This document shows, piece by piece, positions 32,808-43,585 of a stretch of DNA of 64,000 nucleotides; within the stretch, counting starts at the first letter, position 1; every line of letters starts with the position of its first letter. The notes under the pieces were generated by a model that ran no database searches, was not told the DNA's origin, and saw nothing but the letters and a program-made list of their open reading frames with translations. A program made the position numbers and the translations under genes. This DNA comes from Axinella damicornis (taxonomy: Eukaryota > Porifera > Demospongiae > Axinellida > Axinellidae): the NCBI GenBank assembly GCA_963931865.1, contig OZ007513.1:10131467-10195466 (forward strand). Reading direction: 5' to 3'.

Positions 32808-33260
32808 CAGGGGCGGATACAGGATTTATGAAAGGGGGGGGGGGGGGGCACAATAAATTATATTAAACGCTGCCGGAGGCAGTGCATAGAGGCGCGTAGC
32901 GGCGATCAGTCCGCGCGAAGCGCGTATAAATTTTTTCGCCTTCATTTTTCACTTCTCAGGATGGGCTCTCGTGGCACCTTCGCGCTTTGCACTGCAAGTT
33001 CCAGATGTACGAGGATTGCAGGTCCAAGGGCCGCCATGAGCTTCTTCCTTGCTCAAATTTCGCTCACGAACGTAATACGTACGTACACGGAGGGGTATAC
33101 TAGATCGTGGTCTCGTTCCCAAGCCGTTCGGTTTCAGGCAACGCACGGTATTGCGAGCTGAGGAGGCCAGGCCAGGAGTTGCAGTAGCGGCAGCAAGTTA
33201 GTAAGGAGGAAAATAAAGCGGTGAAGAAGCAAAAGGGGGGGGGGGGGGGCACCTCTTTGA
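32808..33260. repeat. Dispersed repeat copy 1 (related to 36.4 and 41.0 kb)
   Basis: gctgccggaggcagtgcata, then tccgcgcgaagcgcg, then gatgggctctcgtggcacct, appear here and again in the same order at about 40978-41130. A minus-orientation piece lies at 36405-36480. The left edge (ggggcggatacagg plus a G-run) resembles the TIR of the complete hAT-type copy at 40919-41580; the right edge is unclear. Confidence 0.75.
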
Positions 33261-33383
33261 TGCGGCTAGCGGCCCTTTCGAGTTTCAAATCGGTACTCTG
33301 ATGTGGCCGTGCGGTACTTTGAAGATTTGTTTGAACGCTTTTTTTATTTATTTATTTATTTTTAAGTAAGAAGCTATTCTGGC

Positions 33384-34049
33384 TTATTGAATGTAACGAT
33401 GGGCTATCTGAGGGTGAATAGCTAGGTGGAGTGAGCAGGAATGTTTGTGGGTCTGCTGAAGTGGCCGAAGAACAGCCTGGAAAGTGAACAGCCTCCGACA
33501 GCTCCCTGGCCAAGGTACTCTACAGGCCCCGCCCATTTTCGTGTTAGGGCGAATTTGGCTGGTTTGGTAGCTGGACTGGGCTGGTGAGAGGGAGTAGATG
33601 TGTGGCCAAAACTCAGTAACCGAGAGGTGAACGTGGAAAAGCATCCCTAGTTTTGCAGGGGGTAGGTTGACCTTTTGGAAACTGGCATTGGCTTTGGTCT
33701 GTTTTAGTTGGTGTGCGTGGAATTTTTTTTGAAAGCCTAGGGTAGCCAAACCTCTGTTTTTGAGGGTGGCAGTGAGTTTTGGGCTGTAGCCTGCAAGGAA
33801 GGAGAGCAGGTGGTAAATCCATCCGTAGTTTTTGGGCCTGTTTTGTGTGTGTATTGATGATGGGGTCAGAGTGTGGGTGGGGCCTTGGAGAGGGTCCAAC
33901 TTTTCAGTTTCATAGAGGGCTTTAAAATTGAGTTTTAAGGCATTTTCAAGCAGAGGGAGCAGTTTGATGCAAAGTATTGCTGAAACTTGTGTACGCTTTG
34001 ATGCTGCCCATTTATCCATCAACTTGGTTTCGGAGATCGCGGTACCCAT
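33384..34049 (-). CDS. Unrecognised open reading frame (221 codons)
   Basis: A minus-strand ORF starting MGTAISETKLMDKWAASKR, with helical hydrophobic patches in the first half and a Cys/His/Arg-rich tail. I recognise no domain. It lies just downstream of the broken module gene at 34174-34967 and could include part of its next exon. Weak codon evidence; could be chance. Confidence 0.25.
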   Translation of the reverse strand: MGTAISETKLMDKWAASKRTQVSAILCIKLLPLLENALKLNFKALYETEKLDPLQGPTHTLTPSSIHTQNRPKNYGWIYHLLSFLAGYSPKLTATLKNRGLATLGFQKKFHAHQLKQTKANASFQKVNLPPAKLGMLFHVHLSVTEFWPHIYSLSPAQSSYQTSQIRPNTKMGGACRVPWPGSCRRLFTFQAVLRPLQQTHKHSCSLHLAIHPQIAHRYIQ

Positions 34050-34173
34050 GTTTCCTATACCTTAAGTCACCCCCAGGCCTCACTTTAATTACCTCCGCAG
34101 TCATTGAATACAGTGGGGGCCTGGGAACAAGCCTAACCTCATCATCACTCACGTCTCAAGCATGGTGGCTTAC

Positions 34174-34967
34174 CTCCAGCTCACTGAGCTCATGATCATG
34201 GATGTGATTCCCCTGGAACACCACTGTAAGAACATTGTATTCGTCCTGCAATAAGGGAGAAATAGACTGAAGGATGTCAGCGATTCCTGGCAAGGAGCTA
34301 GGGAAGGCCCAGGTGACTGATATGCAGCCTGATTTGATGCTCGTATAGTGTAGGATGTGTTCCTCGACATACAGTGTGCGTGCCAATTTGATTCGAAACT
34401 TTTCCAGATCTTCAAGCGTGCAGTCTCTCCAGTCCCCTCCCATTTTAGTAACAAATTCAGCAAAGTGAGATGGACTGCTTTGTGCCCACTTGCCCAGGAA
34501 ATCTTCTAGCTTTGTCTTCACTCGAAACTCTTTTAGCTTCTCTGTATATTTCTTCATGGATTGTTTTGTCTCATCATTTCCAAGCTTGCTCTCGTTCAGC
34601 AGTCCACAGTTGAGGAAATCCCAGTACGGTGATAGGATTGGAAAAAGTTCACTGACACTCTTGGAAAAAGTTCACTGACACTCTTGGCATTCTCAATAGC
34701 TGGGAGATTTTCTTGGAGGAGTTTGATGTGTTTGTGTTTTAGAGACACTGGTAGTTGTGTTATGCATAGCTTGAGCTTAGAGAGAGCCACCGTTTCAAGG
34801 TCACTGGCAGCAGTGGACACAACTTTAATCTGACTGATCCTCAAGTTCCTATATCTCATTCTGGATCTTTTGTTCCAGCGATTCGGTTGTGATGTCGGGC
34901 ACCTCGATGCCGACTGTGGTACTACGAGGCTGTTTACTGAACCCCTTCTTCTAACCTCTGCCTCCAA
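34174..34967 (-). pseudogene. Sponge-type module gene exon broken by a 23-bp duplication
   Basis: Two minus-strand frames belong together. The upstream one reads LKLCITQLPVSLKHKHIKLL and NAKSVSELFP, the downstream one LKEFRVKTKLEDFLGKWAQ, GGDWRDCTLEDLEKFRIKLA and IKSGCISVTWAFPSSLPGI, ending at donor CTGGAG/gtaagc (34174). I recall this two-part helical and beta module as common in uncharacterised sponge proteins linked to death-domain or NLR-like architectures; its function is unknown to me. A 23-nt sequence (ggaaaaagttcactgacact plus ctt) is present twice in tandem at 34640-34685. With one copy the two frames would be continuous, so the duplication alone breaks the gene. Confidence 0.7.
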
Positions 34968-36045
34968 CTTCTGATTGCCTAGGGTTGGAAGTCATATGCT
35001 GTCAGGCTCACTTTTCGGGTGGTCACTACCGAGACAAAGCCGAATCAGTGCTGGACTTCTCACTGACTTTGACATTCATGGACATGAGCTGGTCAGGGTG
35101 TCTGAGGGCCACTTAGCTAATGGTTTCGACTGGTTGTACTCTGCACTGTGAGTAAATCCAAAATCTTTTGTGATGGAGGAGGACTGAGGTTGTGCTGCTG
35201 AGTATATCGTACATGTATGTGTCAGGGGTCTTTTATCAGGATCAGTTTCTTGATCTTTCCTGGTATGTATATGTACTTTCAGCACATAGAACAAGGTCAC
35301 CTTCAACCATAAGGCAGCAGAAGTACTGTGAAGTGATAACACAGTTGCCTGACCATATATGGGCAAAACTCAAGCAATGTGTACCATAGCAATGCATCTA
35401 CCCTCCCGACCAATCAGATTGCAGTATTGCCATGCAATATCCAAATGCATCGTCCAAAAGTGTGCTTATAGTACCAGTGAATAGTCTGCCATGACTGCAC
35501 GCACTACTACCAATAGCTTCACTGTAACTATAGCTGACTGACTAGTCGTTGGATTTTGCCTGCACCCACCTCCATACCCATGCGCATGACATGCATTAAA
35601 CGACCACAAACGAGGTCTGAGGGCGCCACTATACTTGAAGCCAGATAAAGCATGCTGGGCTGTGGAATATCAGATTATATCACTGGGCGAAGCCCGAGTG
35701 ATTCACCCCAGTGCGTAATTATTCATTCCAGTTATGACTATACTTGGTTACTATGGCACACCTTACTGTGCCTTTGAAGGGGATCCCATGTAGCTAACAT
35801 ATTTTTAGTAAGACAAACTTAAGGGCTTCTTCCTGTGTATGATGTATAGCTATCCACACTGGCGTTAGTCTCACTTGTAAGACAGACTAGCCGTAAAGAC
35901 AGTCCGAGAACTACCTACCAGGTGAAAGCATATAATTATGCCCACAATTTCGTCTCCATTAAACTAGCTACTGTTTGTTTTCGTGTTACCAGTTATTTGT
36001 GCACGGTTTTCAGTTTAGTCAATTGTTATAGAAAAAATTAATCTC
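34968..36045. other. No gene recognised
   Basis: No coherent exon on either strand. A short hairpin-like piece (cactgggcgaagcccgagtg, about 35682-35702) may be MITE debris. Confidence 0.4.
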
Positions 36046-36049
36046 GGGG

Positions 36050-36530
36050 CCGGCGCTACCGGTACGGCCGGTACGGCCATGGCCGTACCAGTTTTTGAGG
36101 AGGAAAAATGGCGTTGCTGGGATTCTGACTTACGAGCGCGTAGCTAGCTACATCCAAAGTTCCTCTCGAGGCTTTCGCAGGCCAAAGCCGCGACCATAAG
36201 GCCAGGACAGACTGCTCCATGTTATCACGAGTCTTGGCCAACTTACCGTTTTCCTTTCCACGTCGAGAGTGAGTCAGTCACGGAAAGTAGTGACAGTGCA
36301 GTGCAAAGCACGAAGGTGCTACGGAGAGCTCATCCTGCCATGGATATTATAGACTACGTAAACTTTACGTAGTCTATAATATCCATGATCCTGCTAACAA
36401 AAAGGTGGAAAAAATGTTTCGCGCTTCGCGCGGATTGCTCGGCGCTACGCACCTCTATGCACTGCCTTCGGCAGTGGCCGTACCACTCCAAAATAGCTGG
36501 CGCGGCCCTGGCCCCGGCCCCGGCCCGTCA
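36050..36530. mobile_element. Probable non-autonomous DNA element with nested palindrome
   Basis: GC-rich ends (ggggccggcgcta on the left; tagctggcgcggccctggcc on the right) look like degenerate inverted termini. Inside are a 20-bp palindrome (ggtacggccatggccgtacc near 36070), a 49-bp perfect hairpin and a minus-strand copy of the gcctccggcagc/cgcgcgaagcgcg repeat also seen at 32.8 and 41.0 kb. Boundaries are uncertain. Confidence 0.45.
36339..36387. repeat. Perfect 24-bp inverted repeat with one-base spacer
   Basis: The 24-base left arm (starting catggatattatagactacg) and its exact complement are separated by a single C at 36363. It could extrude as a cruciform. It probably represents the fused ends of a tiny element. 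Confidence 0.9.
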
Positions 36531-36646
36531 CCGTCACCGTCACTTAGTCTCAGTTACTGTCAAATTTTAATCTGACTTGATACTATTACCTACTAAGTGT
36601 TGCTAATTACAGTCTATTCCTTTCTATACTCCTCCGAGGCTAAGCA

Positions 36647-37926
36647 ATGGCAATAAATTTTGTGAGAACCAGCCAACTCCCTGAGCTGATCAAGAAGCTG
36701 ACAGCTGGCTTACCACACTCTAATACTGTGAGTGGGGAAGTTAACATGATCATTCGGCGGCACTGAAGTTAAACCATCATTTTAATTGTTTCAATGTGTA
36801 GGTGCGTGTGATTGCAAAGCATGCAAGAACTGGCAAGCTGACTGCAAAAATCTACACTGATGGATGGCCAGACTTCACCACCACAGTATGCCATATAATG
36901 TCTCCTGCATTGTCGGAGGTGAGCTCAGATAACACAGTGAAGGTTCTCTTCTAGTCATAGCTACATGATCAAGTAGTCCGAGGTGTAGCTATACATCATG
37001 TAGCAGCTATGCAGGGAGGGGACTAAGACGAGAGATCTAGCCCCTATTCATGCAGTGTTGTGTTGAGTCAATTTCCATGTTGTATGAGCACTGATAATGA
37101 ATTCCCCATGTACAGTACTCAATTATATTCTTGTAGGTAATTTGCAATATTTTTGCCAGATATTAAAACTGTGATTCTTAAGTGTTAGGACGATATCTAT
37201 ACAGTAGTATACTGCATGCTGCAGCATAACGGTGTTCTTGATACCGTATCAAACATGTCCGATTTGGTATAGCTACAAACATCTTTCTGGAACCCCATTT
37301 GATCATGAGAGTCCTGTTTGGAGAAAGCAAATGGTGCTCTAAGCAGGTGATGTCATGAAACTTCTTGACATATATAATATAGCCAATATGCAATATTCCA
37401 GGAAGGTGATGTCATGGGTCATTCCACTTGCAAGGAGAAGCTTCTGCACGTCATCCAAGAATCTGGGGTTGTGAGTTGGAGCAAGGAGAGATGGCAGTTG
37501 ATTGAAGGTAAACAGTGAAAGCCCTCTTGCCAGCATGTGTGTTCCCTGCATAGTGCTTGTATACATGGTACAGCAGACTAGTTATTCGCAGGCCAGTCAA
37601 TGCACTAAAACCATACCATATCTTCAGGATTCGAGGTGTCTTGTGCTGACTACCTTCAAGAGAATTTAAAGCCTCCTCCTGGGAAAGAGGATGTGAAAAT
37701 TGGAAATTTGTGGGAAGGCATACACTACTACTTGCCAGGAGAAATCGCAGGTCCAGAAAGGTACAGTGTAGTAATGAAACTGCATGGAGTCTGTTGCAAT
37801 TGGGTACAACGATGAGCTTAGCACTGATTATATTATGTCAACTTATTGAGGTGGGAAGTTCTGGCGATTGAATTGTGCAGACAGACAGACACAGTGGCGG
37901 ATCCAGGGGGGGGGGCAGGGGGGCCG

Positions 37927-37968
<42 letters not shown>

Positions 37969-38545
37969 CCCCCCCTGGCTAGAGAAAAAAAATTTTTTAT
38001 ATAGCTAGCTAGCACTTACTATTACATAGCTAGTTCAAGTTCAGAGTTTCTGACACTAATCTATTCCTACAGTGAACTTCATGCGTACTGCTAACTTCCA
38101 TCTCCTGCTCACACACAACAGGGCTTGTCCAGAAGGGTTACTCCTGGGACAACTGAAGCCAGAACATGCAACACTAGTGGCAGCATACTGGTACCCGAAC
38201 GCAAAGGACCAACCAAACACTCAGCGCTACTTTGAATCCATGATCAGGAACTACCACAGTGTTGCTGCTTATCAAGCTGATGATCCTACTAAACCTGTAG
38301 GCTGGGCAATGCAGTATCCAAATGGACACTTTGCCCATGGATATGTGCTTGAGGAATTCAGACGAAGAAGGCTTATAGAACTGTTTGCACAGGAGATTTT
38401 CCAAAAAAGTATTGGGGATGGAGTTCTTCCAGAGACCACTATCTCACTAGACAATCCTATTCGGAAAGTGGCTGTGAGATTGGGGATGATTGAACTGTGC
38501 CGAGTGAAGACACTAAAACTTGCTTGCGTCAATTCTGTTCATTGA
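36647..38545 (+). CDS. Glycine N-acyltransferase-like protein, five exons, 286 aa
   Basis: Five exons join with consistent phases: 36647-36727, 36802-36918, 37402-37507, 37628-37760 and 38122-38545 (861 nt). The start is ATG in agcaATGG; the stop is TGA. The product has the length of the GLYAT family (about 290 aa). The N-terminal half (MAINFVRTSQLPELIKKL, then IYTDGWPDF) fits the GLYAT N-terminal domain. The last exon is a GNAT fold: PVGWAMQYPNGHFAHGYV (strands 4-5 with the acyl-CoA-binding strand), a YVLEEFRRRRLIELFAQEI helix, then ISLDNPIRKVAVRLGMIEL. GLYAT enzymes transfer acyl groups from acyl-CoA to glycine or similar amines, in mitochondria in vertebrates; substrate and location here are unknown. 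Intron 4 contains the poly-C/hAT remnant at 37891. The gene looks intact. Confidence 0.85.
37891..37990. mobile_element. hAT-type terminal remnant with C homopolymer, in GLYAT-like intron 4
   Basis: cagtggcggatccagg is a widespread hAT-type terminal motif. It is followed by G-runs, a run of about 35 C and ccctggctagag. No internal region remains. The homopolymer length is probably unreliable. Confidence 0.55.
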
Positions 38546-39320
38546 GTTGATCATTGGCTAACCAAGTTGTTTACGTGCAGTTGCAATTAGCTGGTCCAGA
38601 TCATGTTACATTGTACTTCTTTAACGTGTGGATTGGTGCCTATACCTTTGAAGTTAGGGAAACCAATGCAGTTAACACAACTGAGGGAATTAAGGCAAGG
38701 CTAGCCACCAGAAAGTTGGTGAAATCAGACACAAGAGAACTATAGCAAAAACGTGTATATATGCATTTAGTTGACCTGTTGCCAAGCCATTATATCGCCT
38801 CTCTAGTAAATTACTATATAAAGCTACACTTTGTCTAGGAGCTCAATTAGTAGCTGCTTGGTCGTTTCACACTCCTCCCTTCCTTCCACTCTCTACCTCA
38901 TTATGCCCTCCTGGTTGCACTGTAGGACGATATGGCATTTTCATACAGCACTCTCAAGATCTGTACTCTGTCACATTCCCCAACCTTGTTACCATTGGGG
39001 AGGCCTCCCAGTACTTAAGCTGTAGTAACACATGCCCATGCCCATGCCCATGCCCGCCCCCCCCCCCCCCAAAATATATTATATATATATAGGTTTTCCC
39101 AAGAGGGGGTGGATTTTATTATATATATATAATAAAATCCACCCCCTCTTGGGAAAACCTAAATGAAACCCTGCTGGCATTTAACAGTGCAGCTCTTCCA
39201 TGAAGCATGCAGCAACAGTGATCAGCTAAGGAAAGGCATTACTTTTCTTATGGAAACAGAGAATATAATGGACAATTAATAATTCACCATTGCAAACATA
39301 ATGTACAATGTCAGCTATGT
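38546..39320. other. 3' flank of the GLYAT-like gene
   Basis: No further exon seen. Contains a repeated gcccat microsatellite and C-run (about 39030-39070) and the palindrome listed separately. Confidence 0.4.
39091..39160. repeat. 70-bp perfect palindrome
   Basis: The arm aggttttcccaagagggggt continues through ggattttattata to the centre near 39125 and is followed by its exact complement. The AT-rich centre favours cruciform extrusion. Probably a minimal hairpin element. Confidence 0.95.
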
Positions 39321-39329
39321 GCAAAACAC

Positions 39330-40065
39330 AGTCTGTGCTAATCTGTGGTGACGTCTGTTCCTTATCAGAATGGTGTAAGCTTGCCTTGGCTGCCCATGCA
39401 GAATTGGTCTCCCATGATTCGAGCGTGATCAGGGGTAGAGGAAATGGTGGGTACAGCAGCATGAGTGTGATCAGGGGTAAAGGAATGGTGGGTACAGTAG
39501 CATGAGTGTGATCAGGGGTAGAGGAATGGTGGGTACAGTAGCATGAGTGTGATCAGGGGTAGAGGAATGGTGGGTACAGTAGCATGAGTGTGATCAGGGG
39601 TAGAGGAATGGTGGGTACAGTAGCATGAGTGTGATCAGGGGTAGAGGAATGGTGGGTACAGTAGCATGAGTGTGATCAGGGGTAGAGGAATGGTGGGTAC
39701 AGTAGCATGAGTGTGATCAGGGGTAGAGGAATGGTGGGTACAGTAGCATGAGTGTGATCAGGGGTAGAGGAATGGTGGGTACAGTAGCATGAGTGTGATC
39801 AAGGGTAGAGGGTGGGTACAGAAGCATGACAGCTGCTGCTGGGGTGGGAGGATTGTCACTCTTGTCCTGTTAAAGGGAAGGAGAGTAGAAAGGGTGGGAG
39901 ACAGAGGGGGGGGGAGGGGAAGGAAGACGAGAGATATGAACAAAATCGTACATGACTTGCTGCCGGAGGAGGCATGGAATGTGGCAATGTTGATAGTAAG
40001 GAAGTACTAGAAGTAAGACAAGCAGAAGCTGTGTTACCAGTTTACTACTATTAGCAATGTACTGC
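39330..40065. repeat. Partial copy A of the 1.5-kb repeat, with an expanded 41-bp minisatellite
   Basis: Sequence from ctgtgctaatctgtggtgac through gaacaaaatcgtacatgact to tactagaagtaag matches the middle of copies B-E. Within it the element tgatcaggggtagaggaatg...gtacagtagcatgagtg, present once in the other copies, is repeated about ten times at 39420-39830 (41 bp). Confidence 0.9.
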
Positions 40066-40140
40066 AATAAAACTGCAGGGAATGGTATGACAATAATTAT
40101 ACACTCACGTGGATCTTGTGGATATCAAGGTCTGTAGTAC

Positions 40141-40228
40141 GTACCTACTCATCCGGCACCATGTGGACCATATGATAGTGGTCTATGGGGAGTGGGAGAT
40201 GGCTGGGGGGAAAGAGGGGAGAAAATAC
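40141..40228 (-). pseudogene. Decayed inverted fragment of an RFX-like exon
   Basis: On the minus strand a C/T-rich tract ending in ag precedes a frame reading HYHMVHMVPDE then a stop. The RFX exon at 23948 reads LYRMVHMVLDEY after a similar C-rich acceptor. At nucleotide level tatggtccacatggtgc is identical, followed by (c/t)ggatgagta. The match covers only the exon's first ~40 bp plus part of the intron, so this is a duplicated scrap and not a functional exon. Confidence 0.6.
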
Positions 40229-40229
40229 A

Positions 40230-40910
40230 TGTAGCTACCATGGATTACGATCATGCCACATAAACATCGGTAACAGTATTCTTGCTATAGGCCTCCACGG
40301 AAGGGCACTGTGCCCTTTGGGCTTCTAATGTGCCCTTCATGGTCTGGTCTAAAAGCACAATGTGCCCTTTGCCAGCCTCTGTACATGTACTTTTAAGCAA
40401 CCGCTTGAAGTACATGGCTTCACAAGGTTACAGTAACTGTCCAGTGTGAATCTCATTATGTGCCTCTCTAGGGAGAACACTGGGTGGAACAGACCCAACT
40501 CATAGTGGATAGGCTATTCTGCCAACTGGTGATTGTTAGTGTCCCGTTACAAACATGTCACTGCTTTAGGAGTGGAGAACCAAGAAGTATGCAGACACAA
40601 ATCTGCCCAAGAAGACCAAACACAAATAGCTGCCCGTGTTCAGAATTTTCAGCCATCATAAATAAATAACAGAGCACTTCCAATCCTGTCACTGATATAC
40701 CTTAAAGATGGAACGATTACAGGGGTTGACTTGGTTAACAAACAGTGGAGTAAACGATTTCACACTAGCTTCCCGTGACACTACGGAAGTTCGATTTCCT
40801 TTCTAACATGAAACAGCACAGTAGTGTTGATCAGCAGTCGTGGTCATTGGCGCCACGTTGCATTGGCATAATTTGGTGCCACCAACGCAGTTTTCCATCT
40901 AGCTATAGCT
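40230..40910. other. No gene recognised
   Basis: No coding segment supported. A gggcacattgtgccc-like repeat of tgccctttggg words occurs around 40300-40370. Confidence 0.4.
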
Positions 40911-40918
40911 GGCTGTCA

Positions 40919-41580
40919 CAGTGGCGCAGCCAGGAATGTAGAATTGGGCGGGCACTATATATAGGGGTGGATATGCATGCTGCCGAAGGCAGTGCATAGA
41001 GGTGCGTAGTGCTGATCAGTCCGCGCGAAGCGCGGAAAAATTTTTTCGCCTTCATTTTTCAGTTATCAGGATGGGCTCTCGTGGCACCTTCGTGCCTTGC
41101 ACTGCGCGTTCCAGATGTATGAGGATCGATGCTGCAGAGAGACGTTCTGGTGAAGGCCCATCTATCGACAGGATGCAGTCGGTGCCTTCTGCAGTTAGGC
41201 AGGCTAGCCCTTCGCTTTCTTCGCTTTCAGTATGCGCGCGCGGAGAGTCGATCCGTGCTGGGGAAAATACGAGGGGCTAGCCCGCTAGACTACTTCTGCA
41301 GTCATGATGTAGCTCGGGCTCTGATCCACTTCCGATCCTGAGATGCACGAGTTAACTGAGAAGCCTTATTGATAGCGCTGAGTTTGTTAAAACTGATTAT
41401 GGGTTTTAGATTCATGAATATAGACTTACTAGACATACTATGCTGTGAAAACATAATCAGGACTATGAATACGTAAGATAGGCTTCCGCTGTCTGTGTGG
41501 CTTCCCACTGCGCATGCGAAGAACAAGATAGGATTGGCCGGGCACGTGCCCGCCCAGGCCCGCCCTTGGCTACGCCACTG
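40919..41580. mobile_element. Non-autonomous hAT-type element, 662 bp, with exact 8-bp target duplication
   Basis: The left end is CAGTGGCGCAGCCAGG; the complement of the right end is CAGTGGCGTAGCCAAGG. GGCTGTCA lies directly outside both ends (40911-40918 and 41581-41588). Both are hallmarks of hAT transposons. The interior shares the gcagtgcatagagg...gatgggctctcgtggcacct segment with copies at 32.8 and 36.4 kb and encodes no transposase. Confidence 0.92.
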
Positions 41581-41734
41581 GGCTGTCATCAGCTCCCTAT
41601 CCTAGGTAGCAGCTGAACGTGTTTCCTGAATTGGCGCAACCACACTCACTGTTGCCATCTACCTATCGTTCGTTTATCAATCCTAGCCACCACGCTTACT
41701 GTTGCCATCTACCTATCGTTCGTTTGCCAACGAG

Positions 41735-43585
41735 TTCTTTTTACGCTGACTACAATGGCATAATTCCCAGCTTCATACCTCATTCACATACCCATACCTA
41801 GTGCAACATTCTCTCCAATTTTGGTTCATTGGTTCACATCGCCATTGGTGATACGGAATTGATCCACACTGGTTGTGACATTGTAGATACAGTGCCTCCC
41901 CCCTCCCTCCCTCTCTCCCCCCTCCCTTCCCCACTTCCTCCCTCTCCCCCTCCCCCCTCCCCCCCACTCTATCCATCCATTCACGCTAAGGCGTTCGGAA
42001 ATTAGTAGACAACTTCTAATCTGTGCTAATCTGTGGTGATGTATGAGAATGATGTAAGCTTGCCTTAGCTGCCCATGCAGAATTGGCCATGATTGGAGTG
42101 TGATCAGGGTAGGAAATGGTGGGTAGTGTGACAGCTGTTGGTGGGGTGTGCAGTTCAGCAGATTGTGACTCTTGTCCTGTTAAAGGGAAGGAGAGCAGAA
42201 AGGGTGGGAGACAGAGGGGGAGGGGAAGAAAGACGAGAGATATGAACAAAATCGTACATGACTGGCTGCCAGAGGAGGCATGAGGGCATTAGACTAGTAA
42301 ACAAGTTCATGCATTGCATGCATGTGGCAATGTTGCTAGTAAGGAAGTAAAACAACCAGAAGCTGTGTTACCAGCACAGGAGAAAGCACCTGAAGATACG
42401 GACAGGACGGGCACCATAACCATCAGAGCTTCTCCGTATCCACACCATCCAAACACCGTTCGAGTCCGTTTGAAGGTCCGTATTCGGCTTTTTCAGTGAT
42501 TCTTCTGCGTAGAGGAGTGCCCGTAGGTGTGGTCTACGCAGGAAATGATGTAAATGCACGACAGTGAAGTGGTCCCACGACTAGTGATGCACCGATATGA
42601 TCTTTTACCGATATTCCGATAACCGATATATACCAGCAGGTATCTGCCGATACCGATAACCGATCCGATATTGTAAGCTGACAATGCTAACACGTGGTTA
42701 CACAATGCCAGTGTTCTCCCTGGGCCTTGAGCTGGTGCTCCATTTGGCTTAATTCCTGCCCACAGCCAAGGCATTCCCACTTAACACTCACGCAGTGGTT
42801 GCTTCATGAATATACTTACATGTACCTAGTCAGAGTGAGTTAAATGAATACACTTACCAGGCTGTGAATACATAAACACGAATGCCTCATTTATCAGCCC
42901 AGTTATTTACCGATGCCGACACCCCACAGGAAGATCATTATCGGCCGATACCCCGCAGGAAGGTCATTATCGGCCGATACCGATAGCCGATCCGATTATC
43001 AGTGCATCACTACCCACGACAGACTCGAACAGTGTGCTAGGTATCTTGGACTAGGAAGGAGATATGAAGCTGGGATTTGAAGCATTGCGATCAGCATGAA
43101 TTGAGCATTCCAATGATGTCAGTTTTACTGTAGGTTGAATTTTGACCCAAAATCATGAAAAAACCATGGATTATAGCCTTTGGTCGAGAGCGATTTTTGG
43201 CAAAAAGTGACCGACAATAAAAACCAATTTTAGGACATCATTTGAAAGCTGTTTTCGTGCTGATCACAATGGCGCAATCCCCAGCTTCAAATCCCATTCA
43301 CATACCAAGACATAATATAATGCCTCTTTCATCTGACACTGGACACAAGGAGAAGTGATTAGGCCAAATGTTGGGCTATGTACATGTGTTACGCTAGGTA
43401 TATATCTTGGGCTGGGAAAGAGGCTGCAGATTTGCACCGTTGTGGTAAGCATGAATGGAGCATTCCATTTGCTGTCGGTAGGATTTTGACTCAAATCATG
43501 AAAACCATGGATGCCTTTGGTTGAGTCAAAAATGTGACCAACATAAATCATTGCAAGGACGTTGTCTGAAAGCTCTTTTTATGCT
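41735..43585. repeat. Copy B of the 1.5-kb higher-order repeat
   Basis: Starts acgctgactacaatggcata, includes cattcacatacccataccta, a CCTCCC tract, ctaatctgtggtgatg, gaacaaaatcgtacatgact and ggtgtggtctacgcagg. It is interrupted at 42582-43012 by a hAT-type MITE and resumes with gactcgaacagtgtgctagg. It ends with a related shorter sub-unit (43310-43585) starting ataatgcctctttcatctga. The last part of the long sub-unit and the short sub-unit are diverged copies of each other. Confidence 0.9.
42582..43012. mobile_element. Non-autonomous hAT-type element, 431 bp, with exact 8-bp target duplication
   Basis: The ends TAGTGATGCACCGATA and, inverted, TAGTGATGCACTGATAA are flanked by CCCACGAC on both sides (42574-42581 and 43013-43020). 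Copies C, D and E of the host repeat show the uninterrupted site once (e.g. cccacgacggactcgaacag), which independently confirms both boundaries. The interior has many ccgatacc/ggtatcgg words and no ORF. Confidence 0.95.
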
